The notes under the pieces: generated by a model | The model's database searches: none | Told to the model about the DNA's origin: nothing | The model's input: only the letters and a program-made list of their open reading frames with translations | Assembly (NCBI GenBank): GCA_000310025.1 | Contig: FN649744.1 | Span: 122,045 to 186,044, forward strand | Direction of reading: 5' to 3' | DNA length: 64,000 nucleotides | Origin: Ectocarpus siliculosus | Taxonomy: Eukaryota; Sar; Phaeophyceae; Ectocarpales; Ectocarpaceae | Position numbers and translations under genes: made by a program | Shown: positions 18,488-39,300 of the stretch, in pieces | Numbering within the stretch: the first letter of the stretch is position 1 | Layout: the number at the start of each line of letters is the position of its first letter

Positions 18488-20240
18488 TCGGTTCGTCACA
18501 ACTACGCAGATCTTTTTCATGCGTGTTCCTCGCTCTGTGTAGCCGCCTACAAGCACAGTACAGACATGACCCCCCGTTCGGTACCTCTTAGTTAAGGTAA
18601 CGATAGCGCGAGGCTCGCGGCTTGTTTCCTTTGCGATGAATAAACGCATAAACCACAGCGCGCACGGAAGTCTCGGTGTGGGGTACTTCCTCAACTGAGC
18701 GCAACGAATTGTGCATAACGTCTTTGAAAGTTCAGTTGGTTTGGCTTCAAGTTCTGGATCAGCTAGATTTCTGCGTGAACTTGTAGAGCAACTACGAGGT
18801 AAAAGCCCTCGAGAGCTGACGGGTGTTAAGGAGATCAACAAGCTAGCTGGTTGCTTGGGTGCCAATCAATGCGTTCCGTCAAGCCCGGCTCTAGAGGGCT
18901 GCTCTTGTCAATGTATATACATGTGTACACGTCCGAAAGCCTCAGCTGGGAGATAAGGTGCCCGCCACTTAACACCGAACAACATGTCGGGCTACTCTAA
19001 TGTTGGGGGTAGAGTTGTGCGTCAAAAAAACCGCGGAGCGCACCACCCAATGCTGTTGTTCGGAATGGGGGACTGTTTGGGCAAGCATAGTCCAGGGCCG
19101 CGCTTGGTAGCAGAAAGTGGACGTGTCTTGGTGGATACTGATATACGGACGTAGGTGGAAGGTTCCTTCGTTCTTCCGGTGCCGCTTGGGGGCGTTTCCG
19201 GCTTTTGGGTTTTTTCTGTGTTTTCGCCGCACATGCCAAGGTCGAAGAAGTCCGTATGGTCTACCACTGTACAAATTTGAAGAAATTTGCGTGCAGTTAG
19301 TGTTGGCCAACGCTTGTTGGCGGGGGATCGAGTGCCGAGAGAAGAGTTCCCTCCTCGACACCACTTGTGTAAAAAAAAGGGAGATTGGCAGCGCGCTTGC
19401 TGCGGCCAAGGAGCGACAGAAGACATTGCATTCCTCGCTCGGAAAACGAACTTGTACTATACGAAACCCCCGATAATTACTTGATTAACCCGGTCGTTGC
19501 CAGATCTCGCTCTTTGCTCGTCGCGTTTACATTGCAGCCATTAATGGTGATTGCGCCAAGGCTCCCCCACAGCATGTTAACCCTTGTTTCGTGTAGACTG
19601 CTCACAGAGTTAATGTGATCTGTTCTGGCGTTCTCGATGTTCTCCGCTTAAGACATGTGACCACGCTTGCCAACGCCCGACTCTGCTTAGAGCGATCGCA
19701 AAGGTTGCCTGTGCTCTCCTTCTCAGTCCCGGTTTCCCACACAAGTTTCCAGCCTAGGCGTGTTGTTCGAGTCAGCCGTCTCACGAATCACTTTCGCAAA
19801 AGAATCTTGTTTCGCCCTAAGGCGACCCCTCTTGTGATACCGTAGACCAACGCATGACCTGGACAACAACACACAGGCGATCTTTGACCAACTCAAGGGA
19901 AAAAAAGCCCGTCCTCACCAACCAGGGATAAGGTAACTGATTGACCAACCTTCCACACACCAATGTTGACGATCGACAAAATCTCCAACATGGCGCACTA
20001 CAGTAGGTGTTATCGTCCTACCCTTCCTCGTTGGCATTTTCGCGTTGTTAACTTCTTAGCTCTACCCAGTGACTTTACTTCAAGATTTTTAACACAAAAC
20101 GACCGCAACACCCAAGTGAGACAAAACGGATTTGGTGGTATCAGGCGGACACAACAAAGGTCGCACGCGCGTGTGCATCAACAAGGATAACGCAACCAAG
20201 GTAAGGAAGGGGGGGGCACCCGCAACAATCGGGATAACGC
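18488..20240. other. Intergenic region between convergent F-box/SPRY and RecQ genes
   Basis: About 1.75 kb where two genes end into each other. Open frames of up to 146 codons overlap each other on both strands at 18969-19476 and none resembles a known protein. A short plus-strand stretch at about 19856-19930 reads like coding sequence (NTQAIFDQLKGKKARPHQ) after a possible acceptor, but I cannot connect it to any gene. Confidence 0.4.
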
Positions 20241-29609
<9,369 letters not shown>

Positions 29610-30382
29610 CTGGGGGGAAATGCGCGAGTGAGTGTTTGATATCAGCGTCGATAGACGTGGACAAAGAGAGAAGGAGGGGTCTAGCCGAAAATTCGTTGTT
29701 ACATCTCTCTTTCTCCTTGGCAAGCTTCGGAAGGAATGCGTTTTTCCTTGCGGTCTGAAAAAGAAACGGCCCCCGGATGAGGCCGCGGGTAACACTGTTT
29801 GACCATGGGTATTTTGGCCACCAAGAGCTCGAAGATCTACATGGTCTGCGGATGATATGGCAGCACCTGCCCCAAAGGAGCCCCAGTAAACGCAGCAAAC
29901 GCTAGGCTCGGAGCAGTTAGAGGTCGAGGAAGCATATGAAACTGCTTCACGAAAATCTACCTGAATACTTACGCCACGAGAGATGGGATGATGTTGGTTC
30001 TAGCAGAACAAGCAAACACACCGACGGCAAGGCACTCAATTTCCAGCAGAGTTGAAGCTTGTGGCTTAAGGGGCAGAAATAGCTGTCCATGCTTGCTTGT
30101 GCGCTGCGGCCTGGTTCCTACGCGTTATTCCTTCAGGAGAAAAATTACCCTCCTACAAGCCCAACAAGGCCAGCCTGGTCGGTCTATAGTGCACCTTATC
30201 AGACGTCTCCCCGAAGAGGAGCGAAGAACCCGAAGCAACGTTAACTCAAAAGCCGCGTTGGCAAACGATGCAAAAACCTTTCCATGATGAATTTAATGTT
30301 GGACGGGTCAGCCGGGGGGTTACACACGAGGAAGGCCACCGCAGGACCTTTTTGTTTGTACTATTGTTTCAATGCCTCTCAC

Positions 30383-30546
30383 CTGTACGGTAGAGGTCCC
30401 TACAGTGTAGTGCCGGGTTGTGCCCTGAAAATTCACCGGTACTACTCAATGTATTGAGAATGACTTTGAATTTCAGTGCGTGCCCGCCAAAACACCGTTA
30501 CTATACACTAATCAACCGGCACCAAACAGGGACCTCTGCTGTACAG
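30383..30546. mobile_element. Short inverted-repeat (MITE-like) element
   Basis: A 164-base segment whose ends are inverted copies of CTGTACRGYAGAGGTCCCT followed by GTGCCGG and TTG (30383-30420 and 30513-30546). The left end also carries the TAGTGCCGG...TTCACCGG pair seen in the element at 12066-13553, so the two are probably related. Confidence 0.5.
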
Positions 30547-32463
30547 TATTGGGAAAATACGCCGCGTATGTTGTCTCCAGAGTTCCTGTGACAAGGAGGT
30601 GGGGGGAACTGTTGGCAAAGTTGTGTTGCAACGAACCCACATGCCACTACTGTATGGGAGACGGCACTATCACATATTGCCGTAAGACATGTGCCCCCCC
30701 CGACAAGAGATAGCCACTCCAGGGCATCAGGTGTAAAATGTAATGTCATCACCGAGGAGGTGCATTTATCTCAAGTCGTCCGTACGCAGTAGACGGCGGT
30801 GAAGCGATAGACTACATACATACACCGTTGTGGCATGGCTTATTTGCTGAGGTGAGAGCTGATCGAAGTGCTGCAGTACATGTCTACAGCAGCACATATT
30901 TCTTCGTACTACTGTTGTATAAGGCTGGTACGAAGCAAGCCGAATATCTAGCAGCTCCTCCTGTGTTTACCTTCACTTCCTCCTGTGTGATCCCGGCTGG
31001 TATGCCAAACAATGTGCCGAAACGTGTGTACTACAGCGCCCAGCACGGATGGGATGAAATACACACACAGCAGTGCGTACTACTGCTGTAGTCTATCATA
31101 CACTACAAGACGACTGCTGTAGACCACTTCTCGTACGAATACAGTAGTAGGAACTTGCTGTTGCATGTACATCTCGAGGGCTCAGGCTCAGACGTCCCGG
31201 CGACTCTCGAAGAGGTTCAAAATAGCCATCTCTGATATATCGATAGAAGAACAACGCAATAATTCAAATATTCCTCAAGGGTCTGGGTGTGTCTCCACCC
31301 CTGAAGTCCTGTGGTCTACATCACAGGGCGTGGACATCTATTATACTCTACAACCAGTGCTCTACACACAAGCGTAGACTCACTGGAAGGAGTGATAATT
31401 TTCAAAATTTCAAACTCATCAGGACTCCTGTAACACAAGCATCCGCGGTACTTACGCTAGGAAACAACACCTCACACAATATCCTGTCTTCACGTACCTT
31501 TTTCCTCTAATGCGTGCTCCCAGATGCGTGCTCTCTCGGTGTTATCGTAGGGGCATAGCAAGCAGTCCGTAATCAGCAATGCAGTGCGGCGGGATACAGT
31601 AAGTGTACCTCGCTTTTGGGGGGAGTCGTGAATCATTGATAGGAGGGTATGCTTACCCATCGGAAGAATGTTTTGCCCCCTCAGTGCCATCACACACAAA
31701 GGGAGAGCAGGAGGGTGCTTTACTCTCCAGCACAGCAGGGACAACAGCTGAGACAAACAGTAGGTGAGGTCGCTGTAGCTATCGATAAGTCCAGAGGTGA
31801 TTCGTGTGCTAAGACCACTCAATGCAACATGGACCAACACTGAGCGCGGTGTTTTTCAATTTTATACACGAAGAGAAGACACAGAAATTTCTACGCGACG
31901 CTGCTGATGCTTCTGGAGTTTACAATTACTATTAGTAAACACACACACCGTCCGCGCTGCTGCTGTGATGACCCCTCTGCAACTAGTTGCTGTGGATGTG
32001 CAGTTCTTTTTACCTCCCACGTGTAGTGGGCTTCTCAGCGATGCTTACGGTATTGCAAATTTGGTACAACGTAGTGACGGTGACAAATCATTCTACGCGT
32101 ATTGTAGAAGGGGGTCGGCAACTGCTGTAGCTGCGGATTAATAACGGCAGACGGGCACCTCGTTCAATTCCTCATATACAGTATCATCAACAAATCCACG
32201 TAGGCTCGTTTTTAGTTTTTGATCGTGTTGCCATGATTTTCACCTATTGTTGGAGCCTACGTTTGTGCCAATCGGCGAAGTATTGCGCTACGGCAGTGCT
32301 CGCCGCTAATAGTTGAAGCTTCTACACTTGAAATTTTTTTCGATTACGAGAATGCCAGGATTGCGTAGGAATTAAACTGTACTCCGTCTTAAGAACGAAA
32401 ATTTAAAATTGCGGTGCATGGTTTTTAATGTGAAGACGATAACTACAACAACAAGGATCAGTC

Positions 32464-32530
32464 TAGCTGAGAGCTTACGCTGTGCGGCATGTCCTTCTTC
32501 GGGAGTACGGGGTTCGATTCCCCGAACCCA
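32464..32530 (+). repeat. tRNA-like sequence, likely SINE head or tRNA relic
   Basis: An A-box-like TAGCTGAGAGC at 32464 and a perfect B box GGTTCGATTCC at 32511 are spaced as in a tRNA. The T-stem CGGGG/CCCCG is perfect and a T run follows directly. The 3' acceptor strand has no partner upstream, so it does not fold into a full tRNA. Confidence 0.4.
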
Positions 32531-33345
32531 TTTTTTTCCCCCCCCTCTCTCTTTTTTTCGGGGGTCTTCCACCGCTGTATTTTGCCCCAAACCTCGATCC
32601 AAAACATCGGCGGTGCTCATTAGTAAGTGACAACTCCCGATGACAACATATTTTTGCAGGCCGTCTATCCTATGGGCCTTAAACGCAGTGCAAAGGGAAG
32701 AAAAAAAGAACAATGCGAACTCACTTGCGGTGCGTTCAAGATCAAGGCATTTTATCTCCCCCCCAAAGCTGGGATTCTCCGTTTTTTTCTCCTCGGGGAA
32801 TGACCTGAAAAACAGAAACATTTTAGTTTTTTTTCACCTACATGCGTGAGAGCGCCGAGAATGAAATAAAACGGGCTTCGACCACCTTGTTTTGGCTGCA
32901 GTTCGATCTTCATGCCGATGTGCCAGTTGTGTCTACTGCTGCAGTACAGTTTGCGCCCGCGTGTAATAAACGTCAATTTGGGGTCGAGACTCAATTTCGT
33001 GTTTCGTTACCACCGTCGAGCATACCTATACTGTAGGTCATTATCTAGGGTGTAGTGCAGGATCCATGCCTGAGGTGTTCGTAGTCAATTTTTGTTATTT
33101 ACCGCCAAAATTGGAGCCTTTGCTTCTTACAAAGTTTTTTCTTGATCGCGGGTGCTACAACCGTGATGCCACCGTATTTGTCAAAATCCGTTCGAATCAC
33201 GAGAAAACAATTCACCGCCCCCTTCAACACGTGAATACGGCAGGTCGTAACGGTTGAGGGCTTTTCTCCTGCTGCAACTTCAATACCCCCGGCGGTGGGA
33301 TCGACAGGTACACGATAGCCAGGAGTAGCAGGCCAACCTGCAGCT

Positions 33346-36300
33346 ATGGGTGATGCAGCAAGCGACGCTCAAGAGAGAGGCCTCGCCGCGTTGGAGAGGG
33401 CCAGGGCGCTAGACAAGGCTGGCAAGATCCAGGAAGCTGCCGTTCTATACAAGGTTTGCACCTGGTGCTTCACACAATCACTTTCCTGCATACTGTAGTG
33501 TTTCAGTTGAAAACGGCTTCCTATTAATAGATTGTGCTCGCGCACTCGGTACGCATTTTTCGTCCACTCTGTATCAATGGCGAGCTTGGTGCTTCACGCG
33601 ATCAGCGTAGCGTGCGTTGTCTTATGCGTTGGTCGTGCAAGGCTGCTGTATTGTGCTGGTTTATTTTCTTTTTATTTAAGAGCGAGTGCACAGCTGCTTG
33701 TTTACGTCGCCATTGTTTCTAGCCTTATACAGGGTTGCTGTTTCCACGAGCCATTCCAGGAATGCTAAATGTTGTCCTCTGAATGCGGTGTTCAGCTAGC
33801 TGTTGACTGGCATGTCTATGTAAAGACGTGACCTACTTCTTCCAGGATACTTTGCAGGGATTGACCGCCCCTCTGTTTCTGTGTTCATGTAAAGGAAGAG
33901 CGATGATGATGATGATGGTGATGATGATGCGCCAATCGACCAGTTGCCCAATGATGTCATCTCCCAGCCAGCAATACTAAATAGGGCGCCAAATTCGAGA
34001 GTTTTCGACTCTAGCGAAAGCCACTCCATTGGTTATATTGCTCTGTACCTTAAACCCTCCTGCAGCGTCGATTGGCACACATTGCTGATTGCAAAGTGTA
34101 GCGATGGACAGTATGGTATGTGCGAAGCCCGCATTTTCCCTCGGGGTCGTTTCTGTTATTTTGGGTGTCAGACGGTTCATATCCCTGTGCATGTTGGCGT
34201 TGTTATGTTTTTTTCGTTCGACAGATATCTGTATCAACAGTTAACACCCAAGAGTTTATATGTTCCCAACACTTTTTTTCTCTCGGACGATCAGGAACAC
34301 GTCGCCTGCTTTAAGACGGCCATGAGAGCACCGAACCTGTCCGGTGGGATGCGTAAGCTCCTGTCGGACAGCATCGAGGAGTGGCAGAAGAGGGTCGCAC
34401 AGATTGAACCTCAGCAGCAGGGTGGGGTGGGGGGGATGCCGGACTACTTCGCAGACCTTCCTGAGGCACCGACAACCAAGCCCGTCTCGCGCCCCTCTTC
34501 ACGGGCAGGAGCATCGAGAGGTGCCACTAGCGCAGCAGGAGCGTCGTCAAGCGGCGGACACGCGAAGGCGGAAGAAGGTGTGCGCGTGTGGGACGGGAGG
34601 GGGTTAGGCGGCGGGACATACACGTAAGAGAAGGTTAGTGAGAATAGTGGCCGCATCAACCTCTTGCTGTTGGTGAACACATGTAGATGGAAAGACAAGA
34701 GCAAAAAAAAAAGATGGCGGGGAGTGGTCTGCGGTCGTGGCTCGGTTTCCAATGGCGACGCAGACCTTTTGTGTTGATGGTCTTTGTGAGGGCACCGATG
34801 AATCTATAGGTCGCCTGCCGCCGAAAGCCCGAAGCGGGGAGGAAATGGAACGAATGATCGCGACGACCAGGCCGGGAAAAAAAAGGGCGCCACTTGTCGG
34901 AAAGCGTGTGTTGCTCCTACCGCATAATACAGAGGCACGGTCCATCATGTTCGATCGTGCCTGTTGTCGCTGTTTTGTTGTAACAATAGACAAAGTATTC
35001 GTATTCCCCGAAGAAAACCTCCCACTCGCGACAACCAAATGTAGACAATGAAGGGTAAAATCTACACATGCTCCTTGCCACGTCAATATCCCTGCGCCAT
35101 TGCCTGGCCTGCAGATGAGAAGAAAGGGAACAGCGCGCTAACCACCGCGATGGACTTACATGAGCGAGGACGGAGGACATCGTGGGCACAAGCTGGGGAA
35201 AAGGATAAGGCGTTGGCTGCATACACCCAGGCGGCAGAGGTGTGAAAGCGAAGCCCTTCTGGAGGGCGGGGGTCGGGGGCAACTCGTGTTACACCAACCC
35301 GTACTGCACAATGGTTGGAGTAACCACCCACCCGAGTTGTATTTTACAAGCCTAAGGCGCGACGTTGGTTTGACGATCCGAGGACATTTGTCGCATGAAA
35401 CCCGTTGTTGATTTTTGATTGTATCTTTCCGTGGTTGAGATTGCGCAGCACATCTCAAAACCAGATGCGTCAACACGTAGATATATGTACCTCGACGTTT
35501 TGTTCAACGTCTTTTCACGCTCCGAAAAGTCTAGTCTTTCTAGTCCCCTCGGTCGGTGGTCAACCGGAAAGTTGAATTATCACGATAAACACCCCTTTTC
35601 ATTTTCTGCCCGTAACTATCATACGCTCGCTGCCTCTTCTACACCGCTCCTTGCATCTCCCATGACCCTCCCTGCCTTGATACGTTTCGCCCTGTGCGCC
35701 TGTGGTCGACGGTGCCATGCGGTACGTGCCGTTGCCCGTACCCGGAAACTTGGATGGTTTTCCAGTGCTATTTTGCGGCGTTGGCGGCGCTAAAGCAGCA
35801 GGCTGGGGCGAGAGGCGGCGAGGAGACCAGCGCGAAGGACATCGAGGCGAGACTGACAACCAAACTGAAAGATGCGATGTCGAGGGCAGAGGATATCAAG
35901 GGGGTCGTGAAGGTGAGAGCATGGAACGGAAGGCACGTTTTTTTTGCGTGAGTACCACGCGTGGGGTAAGGCAAAAGCAACAGCGTCAAGGATGTTCATT
36001 GTGTGCCAATCGAGAGACAAGTGTCGTCACCCCTGCCTGCGTCAGTATGTCAGCAATCGAAAGGAGAAACTTGTCCCGACACCGAGTATGCACCTCGCAC
36101 ATCCCCAAATTTCGTATCGAAAGTGTCGGTTGAAGAACACATCGGTTCGGGTCAACCATGGACAAGCGGTTCGATGAGTGTCTCGGAACAGTGTTTTCGG
36201 TGATGCCAGCACAAGAGGTTCAATCCATATAGAGGGCACTGAGTACAGCAGCTTCGATCGGTGTGTTGGATGAGATTGCGTATGACCTGCTGCTAATAGT

Positions 36301-39300
36301 TGTCGCGACGGTTCTGTGGCGACGCTTGCCTGGGATGGGGGAGGAAGCGTGTACTGTAGGGATCGCTTGCTGGACACCAGCATTACTGCCTCCACATGTT
36401 GATTGTCCTCTTGCGCCAGCTAAGCACATGTTTTGTCAGAGAAGAGGGGAGGTATACACTGACCGTGTGCATTACTTGTTGGTGTAAACGATTGAGACGT
36501 CCGTTGGTTGCAAGTGTTCTTCGGCGCATTCCAATTGCTCCTTCGTCCATGCGTTCTAGATTTGGCGCAGCTTGGGTGGAGGTATCCTTGAAAACCGCCC
36601 GCGATAGCACCAGTTTCCATCGCAGGTCTCGGCCACCCAGCTTTCATACGAATACTTGATGCACCAATGCTGCCGGGGCCCACGTGGGCTCCTCCGATAT
36701 TGTACCAGTATTCGATGTCCTAGTGCTACAACCCACTTCAGGTTTTCTTGTTGTTCGCGACAATCCTAGGTGTGCCACAAATGTTCTATCGCGCGTCTCG
36801 ACTCGGCTTGTCTGAGCTGTTGATGTTCGTTCTCCCCTCTTGTCTCTAGGTCTTCTGGTCTGGGTGTCAGCCATTCCTTCACCTACCCCGCTTGTCACGT
36901 GCTTCTGTTTGCCCCCCCTGCGCGTTTTCAATTCCTCTGCTTGTATTGTGCCACCGCCTTCAGAGTCATTCCACAAACAACTCTGTGCCTCTGCTGCTAC
37001 TGCTGTATCCCCCTGATGACCTCTCCCCCGGACTGACCCTATCCTCATATCTTGTTTTGAAAACCTGAAGGCTACGCCAGCCACCCCGACGCAGCAGCAG
37101 CAGCCGAGGAAGTCCGTCGGCCACCCGAGGTGTGTTGGGTGGTACGGCGCGAAGGTCCAGGTTCAGAGTAGTTTTGTATTGTACGGTATCGTACATGCGT
37201 GCAGGATTGGGTGGTATAGTACGGATGTGGCGGTATGTTTATACGGTTGGGTTGATGCGATGATTTTGGTAAAGCAGTGCGTTTTGGTGGTTTAGTTGGT
37301 TGTATTTGGGAATCTCTGTCACGCACTACACGTAAAACAACAAGTAGATCGCCACGTCTTCAAGAAAATACGAAAATACGAATATACGATTGGATGGGGC
37401 TCGATCTCACAGCAGGGAGTGGCTGAGTGGTTCAATTGGTAACCTTGTGTAGCCTTCTGGCCCTTGGTTTTAGATTCGAATCTCCCCGGAATGAAAAAAA
37501 ATCGCATTTTACATGTCAAAAGCGCAGACAACACGCAACAAGAGGGCGACAAAACTGAGTGACAACTATTAAATGACGGCGGCAAATGTTCGACACAATG
37601 GCTCGATGTGATTCTGCCTCGCACGACGCAGATCACCAGCGAGACCCTCCCAAGGTGAACTGTCGTCGGAGGAAGTGATGGTTCTCAGGGACAGCTCCAC
37701 GATCAACGGGAAGCTCTTCCTACCTTGGATTGAGCAGGACCTTCAGGCGAGGGCGTTGGAGTTGATGTTGCTGAAGCTGCTTCGGTGCCGCCTGTTGTTG
37801 TTGTTGTTGTTGTTATAGTAGTTCCTCGAGCTCACCAATTGGTCTTTAGATCTGAGAGGGTGCTATTTCACAAGTCACAAAGGGTTTTCTATGCCTATGT
37901 AACCCTTGCTCCGCCGAAGGATTTTTAAAGTGCCAAGGTACCACATGAAGATGTGTCAATTGTTTCTGTCATCCCCTACTTCCTTCTATCGTTCAATTAT
38001 CTCTCTGCTTTCCTGGCTTTTTCTCCTTCCCTTGCTTCGTTGTTTTTCTTTCCATCTCCCCATCTGTCCTTGCCTTCTGTTCGTCCCAGGAAACGTTCGC
38101 CTTCAACAAGCCTTGGACGGATCCAGACGGCCTCCTATCCCTGTCAGAACCCCAGCGGGAAAAACTAGTAGGGTGAGCTTCCCCAATCCAAACGGTTTTG
38201 AACGGACCCGAGGCGGTCTTGTTTCGTACCACATGAAGACCGTCGCGAGACTCGAGGTTGTCCCCTGAAAACGCTTGTTGTTATTGCCGCATCTCACTTG
38301 CTCCGTGTAACGCTACGGAATGAATATCTCGCGACAGGTTGTGAATTTCTGGGGGCCGTTGATGTTGTTCTTTGTTGCGGAATATTTTAATCTCTTGTGA
38401 TAGCTTGTCGATTGGTGGCAGTGATTGTGGGTTTGCTTTCACGAGATATTTTTTCGCGGTGTTCCCTTGTGCGAATTCGGCACGCATTCGTCTGACCGAG
38501 TTGTTTCGGGATGTTTTCGTGGAATTTGTGTCAGGTGGAGCCGGCCGTCGCAAGTGATGCCGGGAGAGCCCCGCATGATCAACAACGTAAACCCTTACAG
38601 CATCAAGCAGGACCTCATCACCGACTGCAGCTTCGTGGCGTCTCTGTGCATTGCTTCCGCATTCGAGCGACGCTTTCACAAGCAACTCATCACCGGCATC
38701 ATTTACCCACAGGCATGGCACACGACGTTGCTGTTCCTGTTGCTGTCGTTGCTGCTGTCTGTTCACATTTATTAACGATTTTGGCTTGGTACCGTTTTAT
38801 CGTAGTACGAGGTGAAGACATAAGACCGTACATGGTTGATAATAGGCCAACTTATTCTATCTGCCGGTAGTAGTGGGCCAGTCCTTTGCGCTATCGTTAT
38901 GACGCTGTGTTGTGAGTCACTTTGAAGATTCTGTGCTTTAGTGAGGTTGCTCGTTGCCAAGAAGTCGCTGGGAGGTTGGCGTTTACAAGGGTCCACACAT
39001 GATAGTAACAGGATTCGTGGCTACTTGTCTGTTGTTATGTTCCTGTTTTTGTTGACGTCACCATCAAGCAGGACGCACGCCGGATGCCGGTGTATAACCC
39101 TGCGGGCAAGTACCTCGTGAAGCTCACCGTGAACGGGGTCTCTAGGAAGGTAACACTACGTGTACATGGTGTTGAGAATGCTGCTTTGTAATGTGTAAAT
39201 CACGCCCCCGGTCACTTACCTATCTCGACTCAAATCGCTTGTTGTGGAGTTGGTTGCATGTGGCTTGTGATGGGGTGAGCTTGTACGGTAGTACGAGGCA

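Larger units (their letters stand above)
29610..33345. other. Intergenic region between divergent RecQ and calpain-7 A
   Basis: A 3.7 kb shared upstream region. It holds a small inverted-repeat element (30383-30546), many CTACAGCAGT/ACTGCTGTAG motifs (30540-31150) and a tRNA-like sequence (32464-32530). Part of it (about 31380-31700) resembles 50060-50330 upstream of calpain copy B. Shared words include TTTTCAAAATTTCAAA, ATGCGTGCTCTCTC and a CGTGAATCA block, so the duplication included upstream DNA. No other coding exon is recognised. An untranslated first exon for either gene cannot be excluded. Confidence 0.5.

Noticed and set aside
18969-19476. Overlapping 119-146 codon frames on both strands
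   Set aside because: No recognisable motifs and no consistent splice signals. Mutually overlapping frames of this size are common in this base composition.
32464-32530. Functional tRNA gene
   Set aside because: The B box and T-arm are perfect, but the 5' acceptor strand does not pair with the 3' strand and no convincing anticodon arm forms.
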